From: UBA11612 sp963976395
GTDB taxonomy: Bacteria > Pseudomonadota > Alphaproteobacteria > Rhodospirillales > Rhodospirillaceae
Assembly (NCBI GenBank): GCA_963976395.1
Contig: CAXBLG010000010.1
Span: forward strand, 15,127 to 79,126
Reading direction: 5' to 3'
Length of the DNA stretch: 64,000 nucleotides
The translations under genes were made by a program, and so were the position numbers. Under the pieces are notes generated by a model, which did no database searches, was not told where the DNA came from, and saw only the letters and a list, made by a program, of their open reading frames with translations. Below are positions 43,100-52,343 of the stretch, one piece after another (position 1 is the first letter of the stretch; the number at the start of each line of letters is the position of its first letter).

Positions 43100-44907
43100 T
43101 TCTTATTGCGCCGTTTAAATGGTGCCTTAAGAAAGGACTTCATACCGCGCCAAAGGGCCGATTGCATGGCGGCGCCGGACAGGGACTCAAGCTGCAAGCC
43201 TACATCTGTGACTTCGTCTTCGTTCATTTCGCGTACCACCAGCACAGCGCCGCCGATAGGCAGATGATCACCTATTGCAGGTGTTTCATCAAACCGCTGG
43301 GCGAAAAGTTCGGCAATGGTCATATCTGCAATTTCGGCCTCCACGGGCAGGCCGTAAAAGGTACTTACGTCCTTTAATTTTACAGACCCGTTAAAACTAA
43401 ACTCGCCGAAGAAAGGCTCATTGGAAATTAAAAGCTCCGAGTGGGCGGTAAACAGTTGGTCCAGCCGGGTCACACGATTTGGCGGCGAAAGATAATAGGC
43501 GTAGTCCCCGGACTGGAGAGCGCCTGCTTCGGCCGAGGTTATAATGGCTTGCTCTCGAACGACAAAAGCGGGACGGGCCCATGGCGGTACCGGAGCGCCA
43601 TTCATGATCGCGCTGTCGGGCAATACCGGATACCCAACCATCTCCAGTTCCAATTGACCCGGAAGGTCTACCTCGGACCGATGAACTGGTGCGGTTTGCC
43701 GCGGCAATGCCAAATCCAGCTTTCGTGCCGACCAGGTTAGGGTCCAGCCTTGGACAAGCAGCGACAGCAACACCACAACGAAGGCAACGTTGAAGTAAAG
43801 GTCCGCATGTTCCACTCCTGAAAGAGTTGGAATCGCCGCAAGAAAAATGCTGACGGCACCTCGTAAGCCGACCCAGGCAGTGAAAACTTTCTCTTGGGGT
43901 GAGAAGCCGAAGGGTGTGAGGCACAACCAAACAGCAGCTGGTCGAGCAATTAGCAGTAAGAACAAAGCCACCCCGGCGGCGGGTAGCGCATAGGTGAGCA
44001 ACGAACTCGGATTAACCAGAAGGCCGAGGACAAGGAACATGACAATTTGCGCAAGCCAGGTCGCGGCATCATTGACGGTTATAATTGTGGCAGACGCCCG
44101 CAGGGGTCTGTTCCCGAGGACCACTCCTGCGATATAAACTGCGAGAAAGCCGCTACCCAACAAAAGTGATGTGGCTGAATAAATCAGCACTGCGGCGGCT
44201 ATGGCAAGAAGAGGGTGCAATCCACCCGGCAGGTTCACGCGGTTCAGAAACCAGGATACCAAAAATCCGCCGCTCACGCCCCCGACAGTGCCAACAGCAA
44301 TCTGCAAGCCGAGCAATTTAGCAATGTCTAAGGCCTGTTCGCCGTTAGTCATTGCAGCTGGGGCGGCAAGGGCGACTTGCACCAATATCAAGGTCAGGAA
44401 GACCGCCACCGGGTCATTGGTGGCAGACTCCATTTCAATGGTTGCCCCAACCCTACGTTTTAATTGGAGGCCTCCTGCATGGATTAGAAAAAACACGGCG
44501 GCGGCATCTGTGGAGGCGACAACTGCGCCGAGAAGAAGGCCGTGCAGTGGCGGAACGTCGAATATTAGGGTTGCTGCGGTGCCGGTCAGGGCGGTTGTTA
44601 TAATAACGCCTACAGTGGATAGCAGAAGCGCTGGGCCTACTGCGCCGCGTAAACGGCCCAGATTAGTGCGCAGGCCTCCGTCAAAAAGGATAACCGCAAG
44701 GGCAAGAGAGCCGATGAGATAGGTGAGGCCATAATCGTCGAACGTGATCTGGCCGGGACCTTCTTCTCCGGCAAGCATCCCAATAACGAGAAATATCAGA
44801 AGCAGCGGTGCGCCGAAGCGCGTGGCGATCAGGCTGGATAGAATGCCAAGCAATACCAACAAAGATCCGAATAGAAGCAAACCGTTTACGAAATCAATGC
44901 TTTCCAT
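43096..44907 (-). CDS. K+/H+ antiporter (CvrA/NhaP2 family)
   Basis: 603 residues. The first 400 hold about twelve membrane helices with CPA1 motifs: 'LAVILFDGGLRTNL', 'LGAVVASTDAAAVFFLIH' (ion-site Asp) and 'ESATNDPVAVFLTLI'. The C-terminal third is cytosolic: a TrkA-C-like regulatory domain near 400-490 and a last domain about 500-590 with 'AEIADMTIAELFAQRFDE'. This order is that of NhaP2/CvrA, which expel K+ for H+ and regulate volume. Promoter-proximal to nothing obvious; it is 77 bases from the GST-like gene on the same strand. Confidence 0.88.
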   Translation of the reverse strand: MESIDFVNGLLLFGSLLVLLGILSSLIATRFGAPLLLIFLVIGMLAGEEGPGQITFDDYGLTYLIGSLALAVILFDGGLRTNLGRLRGAVGPALLLSTVGVIITTALTGTAATLIFDVPPLHGLLLGAVVASTDAAAVFFLIHAGGLQLKRRVGATIEMESATNDPVAVFLTLILVQVALAAPAAMTNGEQALDIAKLLGLQIAVGTVGGVSGGFLVSWFLNRVNLPGGLHPLLAIAAAVLIYSATSLLLGSGFLAVYIAGVVLGNRPLRASATIITVNDAATWLAQIVMFLVLGLLVNPSSLLTYALPAAGVALFLLLIARPAAVWLCLTPFGFSPQEKVFTAWVGLRGAVSIFLAAIPTLSGVEHADLYFNVAFVVVLLSLLVQGWTLTWSARKLDLALPRQTAPVHRSEVDLPGQLELEMVGYPVLPDSAIMNGAPVPPWARPAFVVREQAIITSAEAGALQSGDYAYYLSPPNRVTRLDQLFTAHSELLISNEPFFGEFSFNGSVKLKDVSTFYGLPVEAEIADMTIAELFAQRFDETPAIGDHLPIGGAVLVVREMNEDEVTDVGLQLESLSGAAMQSALWRGMKSFLKAPFKRRNKN

Positions 44908-44983
44908 TATCCGGTCTGTAGTCCTTGTTTTTCGCGGTTTTCTATCCTTCTTTTTACTTGTAGCGCATAAGTTGTGGCTTTGC

Positions 44984-45664
44984 CTATTGGGCTGCCGACC
45001 AAGGAGGCAATTTTCCGGCCGTCATCAAGCCGAACATGGTCGTCATATCTTTCAGCACCGGTCCGGTCATTTTGTGTTTTTGGATTGAAGACCAGTATTT
45101 TTTCAGTTTGGGCCGCTTGCCGATGATGTCCGCCATTTCGTACCAACCACCTGCGGCGGTCGTAAATAGCAGCACGGGAGCCACGACGCAGTCCGCAAGA
45201 GAGAATCGCGCGCCTGCTGCGAATGAACCTTTCACCAGAACATGCTCCAGCGCATCCAGGCCCTTCTCTAAGTCTTGGAATGCAGCGTTGATATCGACAG
45301 GTTCTTTGGCGGTTCCACGCTTGTTTTGCACGATTTTTATAGCTGGGAGCAGAACATACTCGTTCGCGACGGCCGCGATCAGCCGCGTTTGACCCGCCGC
45401 TGCAGCGGCCGCCGGAACAAGTTTTTTGGTTTTGGACTTAGCGTCCAGGTATTCAAGGATGACCGAGGACTCATACAAAGTCGTTGTGCCGTCTTTGAGG
45501 ACCGGCACTTTGGCGAAAGGATTGAGCTTGTAGTAGGCGGGGGTCTTGATGCCGCCCTTTGGCATCAGCAGTTCATACTTAAACCCCTTTGTTTTTGCAG
45601 CCAGAATGAGGGCCGCTACGTAGGGAGAAATAATTCTGCCGTAGATGGTTATTGTCTTCGCCAT
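44984..45664 (-). CDS. glutathione S-transferase family protein
   Basis: 226 residues. N-terminal thioredoxin-like domain ('IYGRIISPYVAALILAAKTK', 'NPFAKVPVLKDGTTTLYESS' with the GSH-binding E-S pair) and helical C-terminal domain ('AGARFSLADCVVAPVLLF', the conserved Asp of the N-capping box). Clear paralogue of the neighbouring gene at 45694: both share 'MPKGGIK/LPKGGIK', 'KSFAAGARF/KPFAAGARF' and a similar 'KRPKLKKYW/KRPKLKRYY'. Substrate unknown. Confidence 0.85.
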   Translation of the reverse strand: MAKTITIYGRIISPYVAALILAAKTKGFKYELLMPKGGIKTPAYYKLNPFAKVPVLKDGTTTLYESSVILEYLDAKSKTKKLVPAAAAAAGQTRLIAAVANEYVLLPAIKIVQNKRGTAKEPVDINAAFQDLEKGLDALEHVLVKGSFAAGARFSLADCVVAPVLLFTTAAGGWYEMADIIGKRPKLKKYWSSIQKHKMTGPVLKDMTTMFGLMTAGKLPPWSAAQ

Positions 45665-45693
45665 GTCGTCATCCGCCTCGGTTTTTTTGAGCT

Positions 45694-46338
45694 CTATTTC
45701 TGTTGCATGTAGGCCTTCATGGCCTCGCCCATCTCATCCATGACGCCGCCGAGCAGTTTTTGTTTCTGCGCTTTGGCATAATAGCGTTTCAGTTTCGGAC
45801 GTTTGCCCAGGACGGGCTCGGAACTGACTTGCGGTATGATTGCATGAAGGAAGAACAGCGCAGGCGCGACATAACAGTCAGCGATGGTGAAGCGCGCCCC
45901 GGCGGCGAATGGCTTGGCAACCATTAACTTTTCCGCTGCGTCCAAGGCCTGTGTAAGGGCGGCCAGCTTCTCATCCACGACCTTTTGGTCGCGCTTGGCC
46001 GGATCGGTCTGGGCGAATAGGCCGAACATGGCGGGCTGTACATATTCGGCAAAAATCGCGCCGATCAGACGGGCTTGGGCAGCAGCCTTTACGGCTGCGG
46101 GGACAATGGGCTTCTTCTTATATTTGGCATTCATATATTCCAGGATGACGCCGGATTCAAAAAGGACGGTCGGTCCATCCTTAATGGTTGGCATCTTGCC
46201 CATGGGGTTCATTTTGAGAAAGGCGGGAGACTTAATCCCACCCTTTGGCAGCAGCAATTTGTGGGGAATGCCTTTGTAGCGGGCAGCGAGTACAACTCGC
46301 GCAGCAAAGGGTGAAAGTATCGAGCCGTAAATGTCCAT
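45694..46338 (-). CDS. glutathione S-transferase family protein
   Basis: 214 residues; upstream paralogue of the GST at 44984, 29 bases apart, same strand, almost certainly cotranscribed. 'IYGSILSPFAARVVLAARYK', 'NPMGKMPTIKDGPTVLFESG' (E-S pair) and 'AGARFTIADCYVAPALFF' show the two-domain GST fold. The Lys-rich tail ('YYAKAQKQKLLGGVMDEM') is similar in both. The pair has probably arisen by local duplication. Confidence 0.85.
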   Translation of the reverse strand: MDIYGSILSPFAARVVLAARYKGIPHKLLLPKGGIKSPAFLKMNPMGKMPTIKDGPTVLFESGVILEYMNAKYKKKPIVPAAVKAAAQARLIGAIFAEYVQPAMFGLFAQTDPAKRDQKVVDEKLAALTQALDAAEKLMVAKPFAAGARFTIADCYVAPALFFLHAIIPQVSSEPVLGKRPKLKRYYAKAQKQKLLGGVMDEMGEAMKAYMQQK

Positions 46339-46435
46339 GTGTAGTCCTCGTTAGAAAATGATTCGCCCTGTATAGCTAGGGCGGCGGATCATAGCTGAAA
46401 CTTTGGCCGATGCACGTGGTAAGTCTTGAGTTCGT

Positions 46436-47761
46436 CTAGGCGTCGCGCTGTCCCTTGCTCAAGCCTTCCAGTGTGGCTTGATCCAGAATCACGTGCCGGT
46501 GTGGGAACGGAATCCCGATATTGTTTTCTTTAAGCAGATCCCAAAGCGCCAGAAATATTTGTCCCTTGATGTTTGTCACGCCTTCTTCTGGATCATTGAT
46601 CCAGAATCTCAATACAAAATCTATGGAACTATCGCCGAAAGCAGTGAGATGGCACACGGGCTCGGGGTCGTTTGCCACCCGTTTGGGGCTTTTGGCGGCT
46701 TGCACAGCAATGCGCCGTACTGCATGGGGATCGCTATTGTACGCCACGCCAAACTTGATCTCCATACGGACCTTTCGGTCGCTATGAGACCAGTTGATGA
46801 CTTGATTGACCACGAAGTCATCATTGGGAATCAAAATTTCTTTATTGTCGCGGGTAATGACTCCGACGTAGCGGGCGGTCATTTCTCTGACCCAGCCGAA
46901 GGTTTGGCCAACCTCAATGACGTCCCCGGGTTTGACTGACTTATCGAGTAGTAGGAACAGTCCGCTGAGCAGGTTTGACACCTGCTTCTGAAGGCCGATG
47001 CCGATGCCGACGCCCAGGGCGCCGCTAAATACCGCCAGGGCCGCAAAATTGATGCCCATGGTGGGTAGGGCCACCATCACCGCGATAACGACCAAAGCGC
47101 CGCGCGATAGCTTAATAATCAGAACACGACCTCGTGGCGTGACCCCCGACATGCCCATGAGGCTGCGTTCAATCGCATGCGTGATCGCCAGCGCCACCCA
47201 GATGAGCAACACCAACAAAGTAAGTCCGCCCAAAAGATCGAGCATGCTGACATTTGCGGACCCCATGGAGAATGTAAATCCGCGTAGGGTGTCCATGGTT
47301 GGGGTGAGCAGGCCTAGAATATTTAAAGCCGCGATGGTCCAGGCGATTGCCGCAACCACGCGGGCCAGGACTCGATTAGCTATTATCAAGGAGCTAATCG
47401 CGATAATGACCCAGGCGGTGACGAGGCTGGCGACAATCTCCATCAGCCCGGATGCAGCAATGGCCGGAATTTTCTCAAAAACGCCGGCAGTGACCCAAAC
47501 TAGAAGAATGAAAGTCAATCCGCCGGTCTCGCGGATGATGGCTGCGCTAATTGATTGCAATAGCCCGGGCAGGTTGCTTCGCCGAACCCAACCGTCGAGG
47601 AGAGGGCGCAGTTTGCGGTGTGCGCCGTAAGCCAACAGAAAGATGAGGATCAGCGCCGTGATCTGCGCGATCATCGGCCACGTCGTTACGTGATCTAATG
47701 TCCAGGCGGCAGCGTCCTTAAGCCAACTGGAAAGCTGTGCGGCGATGTCTTCTTGGTTCAT
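46436..47761 (-). CDS. MscS-family mechanosensitive ion channel
   Basis: 441 residues. About six N-terminal membrane helices, then the MscS core: Gly/Ala-rich pore helix ('SGALGVGIGIGLQKQVSNLLSGLFLLLD', read as separate pieces), the beta domain 'PGDVIEVGQTFGWVREMTARYVGVITRDNKEILIPND' region, and the alpha/beta C-terminus 'HAVRRIAVQAAKSP'. Releases solutes upon hypo-osmotic membrane tension. The helix count and length resemble the longer MscS homologues rather than E. coli MscS. Confidence 0.88.
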   Translation of the reverse strand: MNQEDIAAQLSSWLKDAAAWTLDHVTTWPMIAQITALILIFLLAYGAHRKLRPLLDGWVRRSNLPGLLQSISAAIIRETGGLTFILLVWVTAGVFEKIPAIAASGLMEIVASLVTAWVIIAISSLIIANRVLARVVAAIAWTIAALNILGLLTPTMDTLRGFTFSMGSANVSMLDLLGGLTLLVLLIWVALAITHAIERSLMGMSGVTPRGRVLIIKLSRGALVVIAVMVALPTMGINFAALAVFSGALGVGIGIGLQKQVSNLLSGLFLLLDKSVKPGDVIEVGQTFGWVREMTARYVGVITRDNKEILIPNDDFVVNQVINWSHSDRKVRMEIKFGVAYNSDPHAVRRIAVQAAKSPKRVANDPEPVCHLTAFGDSSIDFVLRFWINDPEEGVTNIKGQIFLALWDLLKENNIGIPFPHRHVILDQATLEGLSKGQRDA

Positions 47762-47796
47762 ATGTTCGCCTTCACTTTCCTTGAACGCTTCAGCTT

Positions 47797-48498
47797 TTAC
47801 GCAAGCGCTTCTTTGAATAGATCAAGCGTTCGTTCATGCGCGAGTTTAGCCGCGTCTGCTTTGTAGTGGGTCTTGTCTGACTCACGGCAAAACCCGTGAT
47901 TTGCGCCTTCGTAGGCATAAATATTGATCTGTTCGTGGTCTTTTAAGCCACCTTCAACCTTTGCTTGAGCCTCCGGCGGGACAAACCCGTCGCTACGAGC
48001 GATATGCAAAATTGTCGGAGTCTTGATCTTGTCCGCTTCACCCAAAAGAGTATCGATGCCAACACCATAATAGGCTGAACTCGCATCAGTATCCGTTCGC
48101 GCTGCGGTAAGATATGACAATAGGCCACCAAGACAAAAGCCGAGATTGCCGACCTTGCCATTGCATCCTGGCATCTTGCGGAGTGTTGAAATCGTAGCCT
48201 GAATATCTTCAACGCCTGTATCGACGTTAAACTGGCCGAACAGTTCAAGACCCTTATTGAACTCGTCTTCCTTTGTCGGGTCCAATTGAATGCCTGGGTC
48301 CAAACGCCAAAACAGATCAGGTGCCAGCGCCATATATCCTTGACCAGCCAGCCAATCGGTAACGTTGCGTAGCCATTGGTTTACACCGAAGACTTCTTGA
48401 ATCACGATAACGCCGGGGCCACTACCGCCGGTCGGAGTGGCGAGATAGCCCATGAAAGTTCCGTCTTTACCTGCGATAGAGATTTCCTTGCCGGTCAT
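47797..48498 (-). CDS. dienelactone hydrolase family protein
   Basis: 233 residues from ATG 48498, which follows GGAGGAGAG; upstream in-frame ATG at 48549 lacks this. The DLH features are 'GVIVIQEVFGVNQWLRNVTD', the nucleophile in 'VGNLGFCLGGLLSYL' (Cys), the acid in 'HIARSDGFVPPEA' and His in 'YEGANHGFCRE'. DLH hydrolyses 4-carboxymethylenebutenolide; family members act on various lactones and esters. No aromatic-degradation genes are adjacent, so the specific substrate is open. Confidence 0.88.
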   Translation of the reverse strand: MTGKEISIAGKDGTFMGYLATPTGGSGPGVIVIQEVFGVNQWLRNVTDWLAGQGYMALAPDLFWRLDPGIQLDPTKEDEFNKGLELFGQFNVDTGVEDIQATISTLRKMPGCNGKVGNLGFCLGGLLSYLTAARTDTDASSAYYGVGIDTLLGEADKIKTPTILHIARSDGFVPPEAQAKVEGGLKDHEQINIYAYEGANHGFCRESDKTHYKADAAKLAHERTLDLFKEALA

Positions 48499-48715
48499 GC
48501 TTTGCGTCTCTCCTCCTCGTGAAGTATTGCACACGTGCTGGGAAGACATAGTTGTAGATAAAATAAGGCTTTAAGGCTAGTGGGCGGGCATATCTTTACC
48601 CAATTCAAACCTTTTACGACCAGGGTATATAAGGTGTGATGGCGTAGAATGGGCTTGTAGAGCCGCCGCCTCGAATCTGGGGCTGACGCCCATACGAATT
48701 GGAATGGGATACCAT

Positions 48716-49324
48716 ATGGACTCGTCTAAGCGGATGATTGTCGGGATCAGCGGAGCATCCGGCATTGTCTACGGAATTCGCCTTCTTCAAGTGCTGAAGA
48801 AGTTGGGTCTGGAGACTCATCTGGTTATGTCTAAATCGGCCGAAGTGACCTTGGCGCATGAGAGCAATATGAAGGTCTCCGCGGTGAAAGCGTTGGCGAG
48901 TGTGACATATGCCAACACCGACATTGGCGCTGCAATTTCCTCAGGCTCGTTCAAAACTCGGGGCATGATTGTTGCGCCGTGTTCTATTCGCACTGTTTCT
49001 GAAATTGCGACCGGCGTGACGTCCTCCCTTTTGTCTCGGGCTGCGGATGTCGTGTTGAAGGAGCGGCGGCGCCTCGTGCTCATGGTACGTGAAAGCCCGC
49101 TGCATACTGGCCATTTGCGTACTCTCACAACCGCATCAGAAATTGGTGCGATCATTGCGCCGCCGGTGCCCGGATTTTATGCTAAACCGAAAAGCCTAGA
49201 TGATGTTGTGGACCATACGATCGGTCGCATTCTTGATCTATTTGAAATTGATGCCGGATTGGTTAAACGCTGGGGAGAGAGACGGGCCGCGAGATCGCCC
49301 CGGTCCGGGAGTAAGAACAAATGA
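48716..49324 (+). CDS. ubiX: flavin prenyltransferase UbiX
   Basis: About 202 residues. 'MIVGISGASGIVYGIRLLQV' (FMN loop), 'APCSIRTVSEIATGVTSSL', 'VLKERRRLVLMVRESPLHT' and 'PPVPGFYAKPKSLDDVVDH' match UbiX, which joins dimethylallyl phosphate to FMN to make the prenylated FMN cofactor of UbiD decarboxylases (ubiquinone synthesis). Start ATG 48716, alternatively 48704. Overlaps the DUF2390 gene by 4 bases. No ubiD is in the window. Confidence 0.93.
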   Translation: MDSSKRMIVGISGASGIVYGIRLLQVLKKLGLETHLVMSKSAEVTLAHESNMKVSAVKALASVTYANTDIGAAISSGSFKTRGMIVAPCSIRTVSEIATGVTSSLLSRAADVVLKERRRLVLMVRESPLHTGHLRTLTTASEIGAIIAPPVPGFYAKPKSLDDVVDHTIGRILDLFEIDAGLVKRWGERRAARSPRSGSKNK

Positions 49325-49878
49325 GTGATAAACCGCCTCTCACGGCCAAAGACAATCCTTTGTGGGATTTCGTGACCACGACCTATAAGGAACCTGGCGT
49401 GGAAAAGGCATGCTTAGCTTTGCAAAGCCGTCTTGGCGCCGATGTAAATATGGTGATGTTTTGTATTTGGCTAGCCTATCGTGGGGCCGGCAGTGCGAAT
49501 TTGGCCCGCTACTTGGGAGCGGCACTAAAGCTTTCACGCAGCTGGCAACATACCATGGTCGAGCCGTTACGCACGGCGCGCAACAACCTCAAGGATCACA
49601 TTGAGAGTACGGGTATGAGTGGGCCTGCGCAGGAGGCTGCTGTTGCTTTGCGCGAGCGTATTATGGCGTGTGAGCTGGAAATGGAACACATGGAGACGCT
49701 TGCATTGTATGCGCTGGCTCCGGAGGGCGAAGATCGAGGGATCGGCACATCGCCCGTTGAATGTAAGGACGACGCGCGCAACAATCTCACCGTCTATTTT
49801 GCGGCGATGGGGGTCAAAGTTGATCCATTGGGCGAAACCCACGTCATGCGCATTCTGACGGCTGTGTTTGGGTCCTAA
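49321..49878 (+). CDS. DUF2390/TIGR02444 family protein
   Basis: 185 residues. 'NPLWDFVTTTYKEPGVEKAC' and 'LQSRLGADVNMVMFCIWLA' are the family hallmark; 'RNNLKDHIE' and 'ACELEMEHMETLAL' follow. TIGR02444 is an uncharacterised proteobacterial family. Cytoplasmic and helical. Starts 4 bases before the ubiX stop, so translationally coupled. It is not known why these are linked. Confidence 0.8.
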   Translation: MSDKPPLTAKDNPLWDFVTTTYKEPGVEKACLALQSRLGADVNMVMFCIWLAYRGAGSANLARYLGAALKLSRSWQHTMVEPLRTARNNLKDHIESTGMSGPAQEAAVALRERIMACELEMEHMETLALYALAPEGEDRGIGTSPVECKDDARNNLTVYFAAMGVKVDPLGETHVMRILTAVFGS

Positions 49879-49882
49879 GAAT

Positions 49883-51118
49883 TCAGCCGGACACTACCTG
49901 CGCCACACTCCGCCTTGGACTCAATGGGGCCAAGCTATTTGCGTATCCTAGGCGAAATCCGAATATCACCTGCGTATCCGCATAACCCGCGATTTCCGTC
50001 AGTGCAGCAGCGGATGGGGACGGTCGCGACAACGCTTGATCGCGGTCCGCCATTTCCATCATTTGATTCAAGGGCTGCATGGCGAGATTGTTCAGTGTTC
50101 CACTGAGATGCAGGCGTTGCCATAAGCGACCAGAATCTACGAGAGCGACGCGGTCGCGGGCATCAGGAACGGCAATGAGTCCGAACAGCGGCGCGGTCGG
50201 TAATTGAATCTCCCGCGTCATCTGTAGCCACTTTTCGTGCTGCTTCTCGGCGACGAGGCCTGTTGGCAACATTAGTGCCAGGCGTGTCATGATCGGTGAC
50301 AACCCGGCTGTAGATGTCGTGATGCCGTCGCGTGTTTGATTGACGGTCTTTAAATCGTGACGCAGCCATTTCGCGCTGGCGGACATCATCTCTGGGTCAG
50401 CAATCAGGGCTTCCGTCGCCTCTAGCGTGCCTTGCGTGAATGCGGCTCCCGCTGCGCCATCCGCGCCTAGCCATATCAGCCGCGCACTGGTCAACTTGGT
50501 TTGCGCATAGAGCCGGTCAAGCACTGCATCGGGTATTCGTTTATCTCTTAGATAAGGCCCGCGGTGGGTGTGCCGCTTGCTGATGAATTTAGCCTCTGGC
50601 CGTTCTTTACGCTCGCCCGTGAAAACGGTCATGCGCGCGATGTGATTGGATGCGGCTCCGGCCGGAAACAGGTTGAGAATGGGCGTGAACCCAAGCGAAT
50701 CCGCACCGAGCACCATGTTCTCTACTGCGCATCCCAAACTCAGCATCATCTCACGGCCGAATGGGTCGAGTACGCCCAAGTTGCGTGCGGTATCGGCGTG
50801 TAGGTCGATAATGTTGTCGGTAATAGTAAAGAGCCAAGGCTGGCTATTGTGTGGGCTCGCCGCCAGAATCGCGGCGCCGACAATGCCCGATAAACCTTCT
50901 GCCGTGCCGTCGTCCCAGTCTCTCCATGGATCGAACGCGGAACCGGCACCCAAATTTCCACCCGCGCCGGATTGCCAGAGACGTGCAGTGCCGCCGACCG
51001 CCGTGATGGCGACAACTCCGCCCATCGCACGCAAGGTCGTTCCTAAAGCGGTTCGCCGTCCAATATTCTTCTTGTGCTGCAGTTTACTGCTGCTGTCCTT
51101 CGCCACCCGAACCCCCAT
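49883..51118 (-). CDS. exported Acg-like nitroreductase-fold protein
   Basis: 411 residues. The N-terminus has 'KKNIGRRTALGTTL', a twin-arginine pattern, followed by a hydrophobic stretch 'MGGVVAITAVGGTARL'. The rest fits the Acg/nitroreductase-like family: 'AAILAASPHNSQPWLFTI' (FMN loop region), 'LGCAVENMVLGADSLGFTP' and 'RLWQRLHLSGTLNNLAMQPL'. Acg-type proteins bind FMN and may sequester or reduce; activity is usually unproved. Tat export of a flavoprotein is consistent. Converges with the DUF2390 gene, stops 4 bases apart. Confidence 0.8.
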   Translation of the reverse strand: MGVRVAKDSSSKLQHKKNIGRRTALGTTLRAMGGVVAITAVGGTARLWQSGAGGNLGAGSAFDPWRDWDDGTAEGLSGIVGAAILAASPHNSQPWLFTITDNIIDLHADTARNLGVLDPFGREMMLSLGCAVENMVLGADSLGFTPILNLFPAGAASNHIARMTVFTGERKERPEAKFISKRHTHRGPYLRDKRIPDAVLDRLYAQTKLTSARLIWLGADGAAGAAFTQGTLEATEALIADPEMMSASAKWLRHDLKTVNQTRDGITTSTAGLSPIMTRLALMLPTGLVAEKQHEKWLQMTREIQLPTAPLFGLIAVPDARDRVALVDSGRLWQRLHLSGTLNNLAMQPLNQMMEMADRDQALSRPSPSAAALTEIAGYADTQVIFGFRLGYANSLAPLSPRRSVAQVVSG

Positions 51119-51379
51119 TCGCCCGACATGTTCAAGAGTGCATGGACCTTTAGGTGTTGTCTACCGCGGGGTGTAGTTTTGCGTTTGCAATGGACTTCCA
51201 CGCATGTGCGAAATATCTGGGCAAGGATGGACACCAAAGATCGGATTTACAAAGAGATCAGGCGTGGGTCATCGCTGTGTTAAAGAACAGATCAATCTGC
51301 ATGTCGTTGAAATGTAAAATTGCCTTGTAAGCATGGGATGTCACCTCCATTGTGTCGCGGCTTGATGATCGGGGGAGTG

Positions 51380-51904
51380 ATGTTTGAGACAGATCAAGCC
51401 AAAGCGTTCTTTGATGCGTGGCTTAAGCTTAGAGATGGCAACGAAATCCCTCATTTTCGAGGACTCTTTAGTGGACTTCCGCCGAAGTTAGTTCCTCAAT
51501 TGATGATCATTGAGGAAAGTGACGATGGTCGCTTCCCGATCCGGTTTATGGGCACGGAAAGCGTGGAGGACTGGGGCAGTGATTTAACCCAAACCGATAG
51601 CTTGCAGGCCTTGTCACCTGAGTTCTCGGAAGCAGCGAAAATCAATCTTAAAACGGTTTTAGATCTCCCCTGCGGAATACGCGGTATTACGATCGGAATT
51701 ACGTCCGCTGGTCGGAAACGTGAAACGGAATACGTGCTTTTGCCGGCCGGCACGGACGCAGGAAAGATGCGGCGTTTCGTCGCCTTTAACAGCGCACTCG
51801 GCGATGTATCGTATGTTCAGCCCGTTGGTAAGATTGTGGAAATATCTCCTTGCACGTGGATCGACATCGGATACGGCGTTCCGAAGGAGCGACCCCGTGT
51901 CTAG
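51380..51904 (+). CDS. PAS_5-type PAS domain protein
   Basis: 174 residues from ATG 51380, which follows GGGGGAG. The alphaproteobacterial PAS_5 pattern (PF07310) is supported by 'FFDAWLKLRDGNEIPHFRGL', 'LMIIEESDDGRFPIRFMGT', 'SLQALSPEF' and 'GITIGITSAGRKRETEYVLL'. PAS domains of this type are stand-alone sensors, ligand unknown. Monocistronic by spacing: the next gene is 439 bases away. Confidence 0.7.
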   Translation: MFETDQAKAFFDAWLKLRDGNEIPHFRGLFSGLPPKLVPQLMIIEESDDGRFPIRFMGTESVEDWGSDLTQTDSLQALSPEFSEAAKINLKTVLDLPCGIRGITIGITSAGRKRETEYVLLPAGTDAGKMRRFVAFNSALGDVSYVQPVGKIVEISPCTWIDIGYGVPKERPRV

Positions 51905-52152
51905 GAGCACGTGATCGGCGGGAATGTTGCTGTCCTCGTGTGGACGTCTGTAGGGCCCTGACCAGACATCGCATCACTGAGTACCCGCCCTTGGAGTCGA
52001 CTGCCCGGAGCTCTGCAGTCCATCCACACACTGGGTAATAATGATTCTCATCTGACATCAACCCTAGAAATTGTGAGGGATGGGACACTCATCCCCCAAC
52101 ATGTTGTGTCAAAAGTCCGATGCAGATTTCTTGGGAAGGTCGTTGGCGACCC

Positions 52153-52200
52153 CCCGGTTTTATGGTGTGTTAGCCATAGGTGCACACAATAAAAACCGGG
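52153..52200. repeat. imperfect inverted repeat, about 17-bp arms
   Basis: The left arm beginning CCCGGTTTTAT at 52153 and the right arm ending AATAAAAACCGGG at 52200 pair with one bulge and one mismatch around a loop of about ten bases. No T-run follows on either strand, so it is not a simple terminator. Confidence 0.8.
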
Positions 52201-52214
52201 CTGGCCCTGCGCTG

Positions 52215-52236
52215 CCCCAGGTTTCTGGGACGCACC
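52215..52236. repeat. 22-bp motif, copy 1
   Basis: This 22-base segment recurs at 55461-55482 with two mismatches (20 of 22 identical). It ends in GGGACGCACC in both copies. Copy 1 includes a small CCCAG/CTGGG hairpin and sits immediately left of a 14-bp inverted repeat. Confidence 0.85.
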
Positions 52237-52237
52237 G

Positions 52238-52274
52238 CAACAACCGCCCTCTCCCCTGTTGAGGGCGGTTGTTG
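52238..52274 (+). terminator. 14-bp inverted repeat, possible terminator
   Basis: CAACAACCGCCCTC (52238-52251) pairs perfectly with 52261-52274 around a nine-base loop, followed by TCGTTTT. The T-run is short and interrupted, so termination is plausible but not certain. It lies some 330 bases after the PAS gene and 70 before the small membrane-protein gene. Confidence 0.5.
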
Positions 52275-52343
52275 TCGTTTTGGGCCTTGGTTTGGCAGGC
52301 CCCAAGAGCAGGGATTACCTAGCCAAATTCAAGGGGAAGAGGA

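Larger units (their letters stand above)
51905..52343. other. 439-base intergenic region rich in inverted repeats
   Basis: No protein gene is supported. It contains the two inverted repeats and the 22-base motif listed separately, and an AT-rich stretch near 52036-52055 with partial similarity to a Fur box. The PAS gene ends just before it and a small membrane-protein gene begins just after. Confidence 0.6.

Noticed and set aside
52036..52055. Fur-box-like sequence
   Set aside because: Only about 12 of 19 bases agree with the consensus and no iron gene follows directly.
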